Assembly: GCA_001403775.1 (NCBI GenBank)
Contig: CYUG01000012.1
Location: 212,017-252,211 of the forward strand
Direction: 5' to 3'
From: Dermabacter indicis
GTDB lineage: Bacteria > Actinomycetota > Actinomycetes > Actinomycetales > Dermabacteraceae
Length of the DNA: 40,195 nt
A program made the position numbers and the translations under genes. Of this stretch, positions 17,416 to 25,431 are shown in pieces. The notes beneath the pieces were generated by a model. That model saw only the letters and a program-made list of their open reading frames with translations, made no database searches and was not told the origin of the DNA. Each line of letters starts with the position of its first letter. The stretch's first letter is position 1.

Positions 17416-19566
17416 ATGCGTATTTTTTCTCGCCGCGCCCTCCTAACCGGCGCGAGCCTGGCAACTGCCAGCGCACTTGCCTTTTCCGCGACCGCACCCG
17501 CGCTCGCAACAGTTCATGACGATGGATCGAAGACCGTCACCGTCGCAGCCTTTACCGATCTCCACGGCCACCTCGAACGAGTTCCGAATCTCGCACACCA
17601 GATCGATCAGATCAAGGCCGAAAATCCGGGCGACACGATCATCGCGTCGAACGGCGACTCGGTCGGTGGCAGCGCCTACATTTCGTCGGTGCAGAAGGAT
17701 GAGCCGACCATTGAAGCGCTCAACACCATGGGCGTGCAGGTGTCCTCGGCGGGAAACCACGAGTTCGACAAGGGCTATAAGGAAGACATGGCCGTCGGAG
17801 CCCGCTTGAACAAAGAGTCGAATTTTCCGTACCTCGCGGCGAACCTCACGGGTGCTGATCCTGAGGCCATCCCGCCGTACGAGATTTTCGAGACTAAGTC
17901 GGGCGTGAAGGTCGGCTTCATTGGCACCGCGCCGATTTCCTCGCCGAAAGACATTTCGGTGGATTCGTTCACGAACCAGGGCCTTGCGGTCACGGACCCG
18001 GTCGCGGCTGTAGACAAGTATGCCGCGCAGCTCAAGGACGGCGACGCGTCGAACGGCGAGGCTGACGTTGTGATCGCACTCGTGCACGACGACGCCGATA
18101 TCGCCGCGAAGGTCGGCAAGGACGTCGATGCCGCGGTCGGTGGTCACAGCCACCGCAAGGCAGAGTTGAAGACCGCGAGCGGCGCTCCTGTCATTCAGCC
18201 GGATAGCTTCGGCAAGCTCCTCGGCCGCTTCGACATCACCGTTTCCCCCGATGGCAAGGCGAGCGTCAAGGCGTCGATGAGCGAGGTCGAGGACATCGAG
18301 AAGAACCCCGATACACCGAGCAACGCGCAGGCTTTGGAGATCTACTCGAAGGCTGCTGACTACGCGGAGAGGACCAACAAGACCCTCGCCGAGATCGAGG
18401 GCAAGGCCCTCACCGCTCGCGCGCCGGGTGCGGAATCCACCGCAGTCAATATGATTGCCGACGGTTTCCTCGCCTGGGGCAAGGAGCAGAAGCAGGGCGC
18501 CGATCTTGGCTACCAAAACGCCGGCGGCACTCGCGCTGACCTCGACCCAAATCAGGACGGCAAGATCACCGTCGTTGAGTCGGGCACGGTGCAGCCCTTC
18601 GGAAACACCCTCGGTACGGTCGAGATCACGGGCGCGCAGCTCATCGGACTCGTCGAGGCGCAGTTTGGTACTGACGATTCCGGCAAGCCGCGAGTCAAAA
18701 ACGCCGGCTTTAGCCGCAACCTTACTTACACGTATGACCCGACCGCCCCTGAAGGCTCGAAGGTCATGGACGTGCGTCTTGATGGGAAGTCTGTCGACCC
18801 GAAGGCGACCTACACGGTCGCGACGACCTCGTACCTCCTCTCGTCGGTATTCGACGAGGGTAAGAACCGTATCGATTCGACCGAGGTGGACCTCGACGCG
18901 TTCAATGCGTGGCTTCAGAAGGTCTCGCCCTACAAGGTGGATCAGAGTCAGCGAGGAATCGGCTTCGCCTCGTCTGCGAAATCCTTCAAGGCTGGCGACA
19001 AGGTCGAAATCAGCCTCAGCTCGCTGTCCATGACCGCGGACGAAGAGAAGCCGACCGAAGCCATCCTCTACGACGAGAAGGGCAATGAGCTCGGCCGCGG
19101 CCCGGTTGACAACACTCTTGACGGCAACGAGACCGGCAAGGCCACGCTCACTATCACCATCCCGAACTACACCGAGTCCGGCTCGTACGTTTACACGGTT
19201 AAAGCTGGCGCAACGACCGGGTACGTCGTTCTGACGTTCGACAAGGCGGATGTGGCGCCGGGTAACGGCAACGGCTCAGAGGGAACCCCGGCGGATGATT
19301 CGGAAGGCGCGGGAGGCTCGGCCGGTGAGGAAGAACCGGGCGTGGGCGATTCCGACGGTACCCCCGCCGATGGCGAGGGCTCGGATGTTCCAGCGTCGGC
19401 GGGCAACAGGGGCCAGGGTGCCTCCGGTTCGATGGGCTCGCGTGACCCGCGGGTTACGGCGCTCCCGCGCACAGGTGCTGAGTCGCTCGGTGTTGCTGGC
19501 GTTGCCTTTGCGATGGTTGCAGCGGGCGGTGTGCTTGTGGCGCGCCGACGCGTCAGCCGCCCGTAG
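17416..19566 (+). CDS. Secreted, sortase-anchored 5'-nucleotidase / metallophosphatase
   Basis: Likely hydrolyses extracellular nucleotides to nucleosides for purine salvage. Of 716 residues, 1-35 are a signal peptide with an RRALLTGAS twin-arginine-like start and an AxA site near ALA. The metallophosphatase domain follows with AFTDLHGHL, NGDSVGG, GNHEFD and GGHSHR. The 5'-nucleotidase C-terminal domain contains NAGGTRADLD and FGNTL. A Gly/Ser/Glu/Asp-rich linker (about 615-680) leads to the cell-wall sorting signal LPRTG at residue 683, then a hydrophobic helix and ARRR tail. ATG 17416 follows TGAGGA with suitable spacing; TTG 17410 is less likely. Family B palindromes flank the gene on both sides, and the linker carries a copy of the dispersed motif. 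Confidence 0.92.
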   Translation: MRIFSRRALLTGASLATASALAFSATAPALATVHDDGSKTVTVAAFTDLHGHLERVPNLAHQIDQIKAENPGDTIIASNGDSVGGSAYISSVQKDEPTIEALNTMGVQVSSAGNHEFDKGYKEDMAVGARLNKESNFPYLAANLTGADPEAIPPYEIFETKSGVKVGFIGTAPISSPKDISVDSFTNQGLAVTDPVAAVDKYAAQLKDGDASNGEADVVIALVHDDADIAAKVGKDVDAAVGGHSHRKAELKTASGAPVIQPDSFGKLLGRFDITVSPDGKASVKASMSEVEDIEKNPDTPSNAQALEIYSKAADYAERTNKTLAEIEGKALTARAPGAESTAVNMIADGFLAWGKEQKQGADLGYQNAGGTRADLDPNQDGKITVVESGTVQPFGNTLGTVEITGAQLIGLVEAQFGTDDSGKPRVKNAGFSRNLTYTYDPTAPEGSKVMDVRLDGKSVDPKATYTVATTSYLLSSVFDEGKNRIDSTEVDLDAFNAWLQKVSPYKVDQSQRGIGFASSAKSFKAGDKVEISLSSLSMTADEEKPTEAILYDEKGNELGRGPVDNTLDGNETGKATLTITIPNYTESGSYVYTVKAGATTGYVVLTFDKADVAPGNGNGSEGTPADDSEGAGGSAGEEEPGVGDSDGTPADGEGSDVPASAGNRGQGASGSMGSRDPRVTALPRTGAESLGVAGVAFAMVAAGGVLVARRRVSRP

Positions 19567-19599
19567 CTTGAGCTGACGTCTGATTTCGGGACTCGGATC

Positions 19600-19635
19600 C
19601 GGGCCTGTGTGGCTTGGGCCCGAGCCTCGCGTTTT
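19600..19635 (+). terminator. Possible terminator after the 5'-nucleotidase gene
   Basis: CGGGCC (19600-19605) pairs with GGCCCG (19617-19622), with TTTT only 10 bases further. The distance makes it weak. The rest of the gap 19567-20008 holds a family B palindrome, a purine-rich stretch (about 19755-19850) and the promoter of the next gene, but no gene. Confidence 0.35.
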
Positions 19636-19699
19636 AAGCTGCCCGGGGCTGAGGGGCTGCGGGTCTGCAAGGCTGCATCCGAGCGGGCTAGGAATCTAA

Positions 19700-19749
19700 A
19701 CCCTACGTTTGTGGCGTAGTGAGGCAGCATACCGCCGCAAACGTTGGGT
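19700..19749. repeat. Intergenic palindrome, family B copy
   Basis: Arms ACCCTACGTTTGTGGCG (19700-19716) and CGCCGCAAACGTTGGGT (19733-19749) pair with two differences. Its 48-bp core matches the copy at 17198-17245 at about 37 of 48 positions with no gaps. Confidence 0.8.
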
Positions 19750-19950
19750 CCAGAATCGAAGGAGGGGAGGTGAGGCGAGGCGAGGAGAAGGGAGGGGACG
19801 GGGGAGTCGCGGCTAGGGAAGACGATGGAAGACGAGGGGCGGGCGCGGACGGGCCGTGAGCGAGGCGAGCGCGCCGCCCTGCTCCGTTTGTCACGTTCCG
19901 CCGCGCAGCCCTTGGTAAGGGTAGGCAGGAGGCGATAGTCTCCCACGCGT

Positions 19951-19976
19951 TAAGGATTTTGCAGTCGCTGCATAAT
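19951..19976 (+). promoter_or_regulatory. Probable promoter/operator of the MFS-tetR unit
   Basis: A 13-bp palindrome TGCAGTCGCTGCA (19960-19972) overlaps a -10-like CATAAT (19971-19976), about 33 bases before the MFS start. This position suits repression by the TetR protein encoded downstream. No clear -35 element is seen. Confidence 0.4.
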
Positions 19977-20008
19977 TTTTGTGGCGGTGCACGGACGAAA
20001 AGGGGACC

Positions 20009-21574
20009 ATGTCTACATCACTTCAGACTCGCGCGGCGCGCGGCGACGCTCCCGTGGAATTCACCGGCCTCGACCGCGACGGCAAGCTCGTTTTCCTCGG
20101 CCTCATGCTCGGCATGTTCGTGGCGTCGATCTCGCAGACGATCGTCGGTCCCGCCATGCCGCGCATCGTCGCCGAACTCGGCGGCATGGAGCACTACAGC
20201 TGGATTGCGACCGCAGCCATGCTCGTCTCGGCGGTCGCGGTGCCGGTCGTCGGCAAGCTCTCGGACATGTACGGCCGCAAGACGTTCTATATCGCTGGCC
20301 TTGTCGTGTTCATGATCGGTTCGGCCCTGTCCGGCATGGCCACAAACTTCTGGTTCCTTGTGTTCTCGCGTGCCGTCCAGGGCCTCGGTATGGGCACGAT
20401 CATGCCGCTCAGCCAGACGATCATCGGCGACATCATCCCGCCGCGCCAGCGCGGAAAGTATCAGGGCATCATGGGTGCCGTGTTCGGCGTGTCCTCGATC
20501 GCTGGTCCGCTTTTCGGGGGCTGGGTGACCGACAACTTCGGTTGGCGCTACCTGTTCTATCTCGCCCTTCCGCTCGGTGTCGCTGCCCTCGTGTTCCTCG
20601 CAAAGTTCATGCGCCTGCCGCACACGGCAAGCGCTGGAAAGTTCGACCTCATTGGCGCGCTGACTCTCACACCCGGCCTTGTCATCGGGCTGCTCGCCGT
20701 GTCGTGGGGCGGCAATACCTACGACTGGGACTCCTCGGTCATCATCACCATGTTCGTGGCCGCGGCAATCCTCCTTGCGCTTTTTGTGGTCGTCGAGATG
20801 CGAGCGGAGAACCCGCTCGTCCCGCTCCACATGCTCGCTGACTCCCGCATCTCCCTATCGATCCTCGCGAGCTTCGCGATCGCGGTCGCAATGTTCGGCG
20901 GAATCATCTACATCCCCGTGTTCGCGCAAGGTGTCCTCGGAGTATCCGCAACGAATTCGGGCGCGATCCTCATTCCGCTCAACGTCGCCATGATCGTGAC
21001 GTCGATTCTCATGGGCATCATGATCACCAAGTGGGGCCGCTATAAGGGACTCCTCGTTCTCGGCGGTATCGTCATGAGCGTCGGGTACATCCTTCTTGCG
21101 GGCCTCGACTGGCAATCCTCGCAACTGCATCTCACGCTCGTCATGATCGTGATCGGCACGGGGCTCGGCATGTGTATGCAGACCTACACCCTCATCGTCC
21201 AAAACGCCGTCGCTCGTGAGGATCTCGGTGTTGCGACGTCTGCCGTGCAGTTCTTCCGTAACGTCGGTTCGACGATCGGCACCGCCGTTCTCGGCTCCGT
21301 CATGTCGGCGAATCTCATGCCAAAGATCCAGGCGCAGCTTCCGCCGCAGGTCGCTGCCGCAATGGGAAAGGTCGGCGGCGAGTCCGGCGGTAGCGCGGCG
21401 GCGATTCTTGACCCCTCGAAGCTCGAGGGCATTCCCGCCCCAATCGTCGAGGCCATTCGCCACGGCATGGGAGACGCCATGCAGGTTGTCTTCACGACGG
21501 CGGCCCCGTTCGCGATTGTCGCCCTTGTGCTTTCCCTGTTCATCCGCCACACCGAGCTGCGCAGCACCAACTAG
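20009..21574 (+). CDS. MFS multidrug exporter, DHA2/EmrB-QacA type
   Basis: A 521-residue membrane protein with about 14 hydrophobic segments. Signatures include FVASISQTIVGPAMPRI in TM1, the motif A loop GKLSDMYGRKTFY, RAVQGLGMGTIMPL in TM4, GDIIPPRQRGKYQG after it, and motif C FGVSSIAGPLFGGWV in TM5. In this subfamily TM1 usually has an Asp; here Ser-Gln occupies the region. It is predicted to be a proton-coupled exporter of drugs or lipophilic compounds. ATG 20009 follows AAAAGGGGA closely and is preferred over an upstream in-frame start at 19979. The TetR-family gene 88 bp downstream on the same strand is the likely regulator. Confidence 0.9.
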   Translation: MSTSLQTRAARGDAPVEFTGLDRDGKLVFLGLMLGMFVASISQTIVGPAMPRIVAELGGMEHYSWIATAAMLVSAVAVPVVGKLSDMYGRKTFYIAGLVVFMIGSALSGMATNFWFLVFSRAVQGLGMGTIMPLSQTIIGDIIPPRQRGKYQGIMGAVFGVSSIAGPLFGGWVTDNFGWRYLFYLALPLGVAALVFLAKFMRLPHTASAGKFDLIGALTLTPGLVIGLLAVSWGGNTYDWDSSVIITMFVAAAILLALFVVVEMRAENPLVPLHMLADSRISLSILASFAIAVAMFGGIIYIPVFAQGVLGVSATNSGAILIPLNVAMIVTSILMGIMITKWGRYKGLLVLGGIVMSVGYILLAGLDWQSSQLHLTLVMIVIGTGLGMCMQTYTLIVQNAVAREDLGVATSAVQFFRNVGSTIGTAVLGSVMSANLMPKIQAQLPPQVAAAMGKVGGESGGSAAAILDPSKLEGIPAPIVEAIRHGMGDAMQVVFTTAAPFAIVALVLSLFIRHTELRSTN

Positions 21575-21594
21575 CTCCCGGCGATGTTGAGATG

Positions 21595-21611
21595 GACCGC
21601 TTGACGCGGTC
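21595..21611. promoter_or_regulatory. Dyad between the MFS exporter and tetR genes
   Basis: GACCGC (21595-21600) and GCGGTC (21606-21611) around TTGAC, 20 bases after the exporter stop codon. It could be a weak terminator without a T-run or a regulator site. It is not the same sequence as the palindrome upstream of the exporter. Confidence 0.3.
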
Positions 21612-21662
21612 ACCTCGAACACGAAGATGCACCGCACGTCGATACGAGGAGGCGTGGCTGAC

Positions 21663-22310
21663 ATGAGCGACACAGCCGCAACGGAAAAAGAGCAGGTGTC
21701 GGACCTGGCCGCCGGGCACGAGGGCCTGCGCGAGCGAAAGAAACGCGAGTCGCGCGAAGCGATGCATATTTCGGCGCTCGAACTCGTGGCCGAGCACGGT
21801 CTTGCCCAGGTGACGGTCGATCAGATCGCTGAGAGGGCGGGGGTGTGCTCGCGCACATTCTTCAATTACTGGGGCTCCAAGGAGGCGGCCGTGCTGGGCG
21901 TTGATCCCGAACAAAGCAGTCGTTTTGTGGACATTCTTGCCTCTCGTCCCGCGCAGGAGCCCGTTCGCGACTCCATTCGTGCGCTCCTTCGCATCCACGC
22001 TGATGACGTCTCTCGTCGCAGTGACACCCGCGAGTTTAAGCACCGTGTACTTTCTCGCGAGCCGCAGTTGCTGCAAATCCTCACCGACCGCAATAGGGGA
22101 GTGAGCCGCGAACTCAGCGCGGTCATCGCCGAGCGCCTCACCCCGAGCATGGGGGCGGACGACGCGCGCGATGCAGCGGCGATTCACGTTGCTTGGGGGT
22201 TCGCCATGGCGCGCAGCGTCTACGCTATTGCTGTGCGCCGCGATCTCTCGCTCGCGGACGCCCTGCCGATCGTTCTCGACTTTCTTGACTCAGGTCGCGT
22301 TCGCCTCTAA
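21663..22310 (+). CDS. TetR family transcriptional regulator
   Basis: A 215-residue protein. Residues about 25-70 form the TetR helix-turn-helix, with LELVAEHGLAQVTVDQIAE followed by RAGVCSRTFFNYWGSKEAAV, which matches the TetR_N pattern (the FFNYWxSK end of the recognition helix is typical). The C-terminal ligand domain is helical and variable, with AIHVAWGFAMARSVYAI near its end. ATG 21663 follows AGGAGG at 21647-21652 by 10 bases; GTG 21654 lies too near that site. Its position directly behind the exporter suggests it represses that gene and itself in response to an exported compound. Confidence 0.92.
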   Translation: MSDTAATEKEQVSDLAAGHEGLRERKKRESREAMHISALELVAEHGLAQVTVDQIAERAGVCSRTFFNYWGSKEAAVLGVDPEQSSRFVDILASRPAQEPVRDSIRALLRIHADDVSRRSDTREFKHRVLSREPQLLQILTDRNRGVSRELSAVIAERLTPSMGADDARDAAAIHVAWGFAMARSVYAIAVRRDLSLADALPIVLDFLDSGRVRL

Positions 22311-22338
22311 CTGACCACCGCGAAGGAGCTCCTACCCC

Positions 22339-23925
22339 ATGGCCGATATCTCTCAGCCCGACACGAACGACCTCGTTGCCGCCTACGCGTTTGAGGAGCC
22401 GCGGATTCATCTCGGCGCGGTCGTCGATGGCGGCGAGCCGAACCCCGAAGCGCCGCTTTACATGCCACTCGGAATGCTCAATAGGCACGGTTTGATCGCC
22501 GGCGCTACCGGCACGGGTAAGACGAAAACGCTTCAGGCCATCGCAGAGCAAATCGCCGCTGCGGGCACTCCCGTTTTTGTCGCCGACATGAAAGGCGACC
22601 TCTCGGGCATCGCGGTTGCGGGGGAAGCGTCGGAAAGGCTCGCGGCCCGCGCGAAAGCACGCGGTCAAGAGTGGGTCTCGCGCGCGGGCGTGACCGAGTT
22701 TTACTCTCTCGGTGGCCAGGGCAAGGGAGTGCCGATCCGCACGACGGTGACCGAGTTCGGCCCGGTTCTTCTCTCCAAGGTGCTCGGCCTCAACGAAACC
22801 CAGGAGTCGTCCCTCTCGCTTATTTTCCACTATGCCGACACGAGCGGCCTTGCGCTCCTCGACCTCAAGGATCTGCGCGCCCTCATCCAATACCTCACGA
22901 CCGACGGCAAAGAGGAGCTCAAGCAGATCGGTGGCATTTCCGCCGCGACCGCAGGCGTCATCCTGCGCAACCTCACCCAGTTCGAGAACTCGGGAGCCGA
23001 TGTCTTTTTCGGTGAGCCTGCCTTCAACGTTGAGGATTTCTTGCGTACCGCACCCGACGGTTCCGGCATCATTTCGTGCCTCGAGCTTCCCGGCGTTGCC
23101 GAACGCCCCGAGCTTTTCTCGACCTTCATGATGTGGATGCTTGCCGAGCTCTTCCAGGTGCTCCCCGAGGCGGGCGACCTGCCCCAGCCGAAACTCGTGT
23201 TCTTCCTCGACGAAGCGCACTTGCTCTTCAACGGCGCCTCGAAGGCCTTTGTGGATCAAGTCATCCAAACGGTGCGGCTCATCCGCTCGAAGGGCGTCGG
23301 CATCTTCGTCATCACGCAGTCGCCGAAAGATATTCCCGCCGACGTTCTCGCTCAGCTCGGCAACCGCGTCCAGCACGCCTTGCGTGCCTTCACCCCCGAC
23401 GATGCGAAAGCCATCAAGAAAGCCGTCGCGACCTACCCCACGACCGAGTATGACCTCGAGAAACTCCTTACTTCCCTCGGTACTGGCGAAGCGGTTGTGA
23501 CCGTCATGAATGAGAAGGGTGCGCCGAGCCCCGTTGCCTACACGGCGATGCGCGCTCCCGAATCCTCGATGAACCCCGCGCCCGAAGCCGACATCGATCG
23601 CTTCGTCGCCGAAAGTCAGATCGCCAGCAAATACAGCAACGTGATCGACCGCGAGAGTGCCTATGAAATCCTCAAGGCTCGCGCGGAGGGCGGTCAGGTG
23701 GGCGAAGGGGAGTCCGACGGTGCCTCGGCAAACGTCGGAACCGAAAAGCCCGAGGCGGGCGGGGCTGCCGGTGCCAAGTCGAAGCCCGCGAAAGAAGAGC
23801 CTGGCTTTGTAGAAAAGATCGCGAGCAATAGCGCGGTGAAGAGCTTCTTCCGCTCGGCGGGAACGGTGCTCGGGCGCGAGATTACGCGCTCGCTTTTCGG
23901 GACGACGCGGAAGCGCCGCCGCTGA
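22339..23925 (+). CDS. HerA-like P-loop ATPase (DUF853 / YjgR family)
   Basis: A 528-residue putative DNA-translocating ATPase of the HerA/FtsK superfamily; its cellular role is not established. The Walker A motif GATGTGKTKTLQ lies near residues 54-65 and Walker B LVFFLDEAHLLF near 285-297. Also visible are the family blocks VADMKGDLSGIA, GVGIFVITQSPKDIP and LGNRVQHALRAFTPDD. A roughly 50-residue charged linker (about 452-495) precedes a conserved C-terminal segment SFFRSAGTVLGREITRSLFG. The linker holds an inverted pair of the dispersed motif (23713-23719 and 23733-23739). The start ATG 22339 follows AAGGAG at 22323-22328, which forms a small palindrome AGGAGCTCCT. It is 28 bp behind tetR. 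Confidence 0.93.
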   Translation: MADISQPDTNDLVAAYAFEEPRIHLGAVVDGGEPNPEAPLYMPLGMLNRHGLIAGATGTGKTKTLQAIAEQIAAAGTPVFVADMKGDLSGIAVAGEASERLAARAKARGQEWVSRAGVTEFYSLGGQGKGVPIRTTVTEFGPVLLSKVLGLNETQESSLSLIFHYADTSGLALLDLKDLRALIQYLTTDGKEELKQIGGISAATAGVILRNLTQFENSGADVFFGEPAFNVEDFLRTAPDGSGIISCLELPGVAERPELFSTFMMWMLAELFQVLPEAGDLPQPKLVFFLDEAHLLFNGASKAFVDQVIQTVRLIRSKGVGIFVITQSPKDIPADVLAQLGNRVQHALRAFTPDDAKAIKKAVATYPTTEYDLEKLLTSLGTGEAVVTVMNEKGAPSPVAYTAMRAPESSMNPAPEADIDRFVAESQIASKYSNVIDRESAYEILKARAEGGQVGEGESDGASANVGTEKPEAGGAAGAKSKPAKEEPGFVEKIASNSAVKSFFRSAGTVLGREITRSLFGTTRKRRR

Positions 23926-23973
23926 GCTCTACTTGCTATTCTCGCGCTCTTCCTCTTCCCCTCTCTCCCCTGG

Positions 23974-24034
23974 ATTGACGTAGCAAAACGTGGGTAACCC
24001 CAGACGGGAGTTACCGCCATCTAGCTACGTCAAT
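23974..24034. repeat. Intergenic palindrome, family C copy (61 bp)
   Basis: Ends ATTGACGTAGC (23974-23984) and GCTACGTCAAT (24024-24034) are perfect inverses. An inner GGTAAC/GTTACC pair (23993-23998, 24010-24015) continues the stem. It matches the copy at 32935-32992. It lies between convergent genes in the roughly 300-bp gap 23926-24228, which otherwise holds only a hairpin, one dispersed motif and a family A half-element. Confidence 0.75.
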
Positions 24035-24100
24035 TCTCGAGTGGAGGAGGGGAGGAGAGGTGGAAGAGCGGGGCAGGGGAAGAGGGGAGCGACAGGAAAG

Positions 24101-24128
24101 CCCCGGAGATCCGTGTGGATCTCCGGGG
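24101..24128 (-). terminator. Hairpin terminator downstream of gpmA
   Basis: Perfect 12-bp stem CCCCGGAGATCC/GGATCTCCGGGG with a GTGT loop. On the minus strand it is followed by CTTTCC rather than a full T-run. It lies 100 bases after the gpmA stop codon. Confidence 0.65.
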
Positions 24129-24184
24129 CGGTGGTTGTGGGGCAACCGTCGGAACCCGAACGGTGACGGGGCGGGCCTAAACCC

Positions 24185-24208
24185 GAACCCCCACAGCCCC
24201 TATGCAAT
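24185..24208. repeat. Solo arm of a family A palindrome
   Basis: This 24-base stretch matches the right arm of the family A elements (30071-30095, 32836-32860) at about 22 positions, but no matching left arm is present nearby. Confidence 0.55.
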
Positions 24209-24228
24209 CCGGGGAAGAGCGTTTGGGT

Positions 24229-24969
24229 TTACTTCTTTCCCTGGTTGGCGACGGCCTCGGCGGCCTTCCGTGCGGCTTCCTCATCGAGGTAGCGGCCGCC
24301 CTTGGTGACCGGCTTGAAGTCCTCGTCGAGCTCGTACACGAGCGGCTGGCCGGTCGGAATGTTGAGGCCAACGATGTCTTCGTCCGAGATGTCGTCGAGG
24401 TACTTCACGAGCGCGCGCAGCGAGTTGCCGTGTGCGGCCACGAGAACGGTCTTGCCGGCGGCGAGGTCGGGCTTGATGCCCTCTTCCCAGTAGGGGAGGA
24501 AGCGCGCAATGACGTCCTTGAGGCACTCGGCCTTCGGAACCTCGGTGCCCTCGTAGCGGGGGTCGCCGTCCTGGCTGAACTCGCTACCAGCCTCGATGGC
24601 GGGCGGCGGAACATCGAACGAGCGGCGCCACAGCATGAACTGCTCATCGCCGTACTTGTCGCGAGTCTCAGCCTTGTCGAGGCCCTGAAGCGCGCCGTAG
24701 TGGCGCTCGTTGAGGCGCCAGTCGCGCTTCACGGGGATCCAGTGGCGATCAGCGGCATCGAGTGCGAGGTTCGCGGTCATGATCGCGCGGCGCAGGAGCG
24801 ACGTGTGCACGACGTCCGGGAGAATGCCCGATTCCTTGATGAGTTCACCGCCGTGGGTGGCTTCGCCGCGGCCCTTCTCAGAAAGGGGCACGTCAACCCA
24901 ACCGGTGAAGAGGTTCTTTTGATTCCATTCGCTCTCGCCGTGGCGGAGCAGTACCAGTGTGTATGCCAT
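24229..24969 (-). CDS. gpmA: 2,3-bisphosphoglycerate-dependent phosphoglycerate mutase
   Basis: Interconverts 3- and 2-phosphoglycerate in glycolysis/gluconeogenesis. The 246 residues show the phosphohistidine motif [10 protein letters not shown] with His10, then [29 protein letters not shown] and the second catalytic histidine in [15 protein letters not shown] (about residue 180). Length is normal for the dPGM family. The start lies 9 bases after the dtd stop codon. The sequence TAGGGTGGAGGC directly precedes the ATG; GGAGG is too close to act as an ordinary ribosome binding site, so either leaderless initiation or coupling with dtd is likely. Confidence 0.97.
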   Translation of the reverse strand: MAYTLVLLRHGESEWNQKNLFTGWVDVPLSEKGRGEATHGGELIKESGILPDVVHTSLLRRAIMTANLALDAADRHWIPVKRDWRLNERHYGALQGLDKAETRDKYGDEQFMLWRRSFDVPPPAIEAGSEFSQDGDPRYEGTEVPKAECLKDVIARFLPYWEEGIKPDLAAGKTVLVAAHGNSLRALVKYLDDISDEDIVGLNIPTGQPLVYELDEDFKPVTKGGRYLDEEAARKAAEAVANQGKK

Positions 24970-24981
24970 GCCTCCACCCTA
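24970..24981 (-). promoter_or_regulatory. Leaderless-type promoter/start module of gpmA
   Basis: On the minus strand TAGGGT (24981-24976) is followed by GGAGGC and the ATG. The same 15 bases, TAGGGTGGAGGCATG, start the DUF3151 gene at 27345, and one-base variants occur elsewhere. The TAG is also the dtd stop codon. Confidence 0.45.
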
Positions 24982-25431
24982 CTCGGTCTCGATGAGTATC
25001 GTCATAGGACCATCGTTCGTGAAACTGAGCTGCATGTGTGCTCCGAATTCACCTTCGTGCACGGTGAGGCCGCGCTCGCGGACCTTGTCGATCACTTGCT
25101 GTACGAGCGGCTCAGCGACGGGACCGGGGGCGGCTTTGTTCCAGCTGGGGCGGCGCCCCTTGCGCACGTCGCCGTAGAGCGTGAATTGGGAAATGATCAT
25201 GACGGGCGCGTTCTTGTCGAGCGCGGATTCTTCGCCGTTGAGGATGCGTAGCTCGCAGATTTTCCGCGCCATCGTTTCGACGGCCGCATCGCCGTCTTCA
25301 TGCGTGATACCGAGCAACACCACGAGGCCTTCGCCTTCGAATTCTCCGCTCGTGCGGCGCGCTGGTGGGGCGGAGGAATCATCGAGGATCTCAACCCTCG
25401 CGCCGGTCACCTTTTGCACGATCGCGCGCAT
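24979..25431 (-). CDS. dtd: D-aminoacyl-tRNA deacylase
   Basis: Removes D-amino acids (and glycine) wrongly attached to tRNAs. The 150 residues carry the family motifs SQFTLYGDVRKGRRPS (about 81-96) and the cross-subunit Gly-Pro motif, here NDGPMTI (about 138-144); the first residues MRAIVQKVTGARV are typical. Length is normal. The ATG at 25431 overlaps the stop of the upstream phosphotransferase gene (TGATG), with AGGAG just before it, so translation is coupled. It probably forms an operon: phosphotransferase, dtd, and possibly gpmA. Confidence 0.96.
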   Translation of the reverse strand: MRAIVQKVTGARVEILDDSSAPPARRTSGEFEGEGLVVLLGITHEDGDAAVETMARKICELRILNGEESALDKNAPVMIISQFTLYGDVRKGRRPSWNKAAPGPVAEPLVQQVIDKVRERGLTVHEGEFGAHMQLSFTNDGPMTILIETE

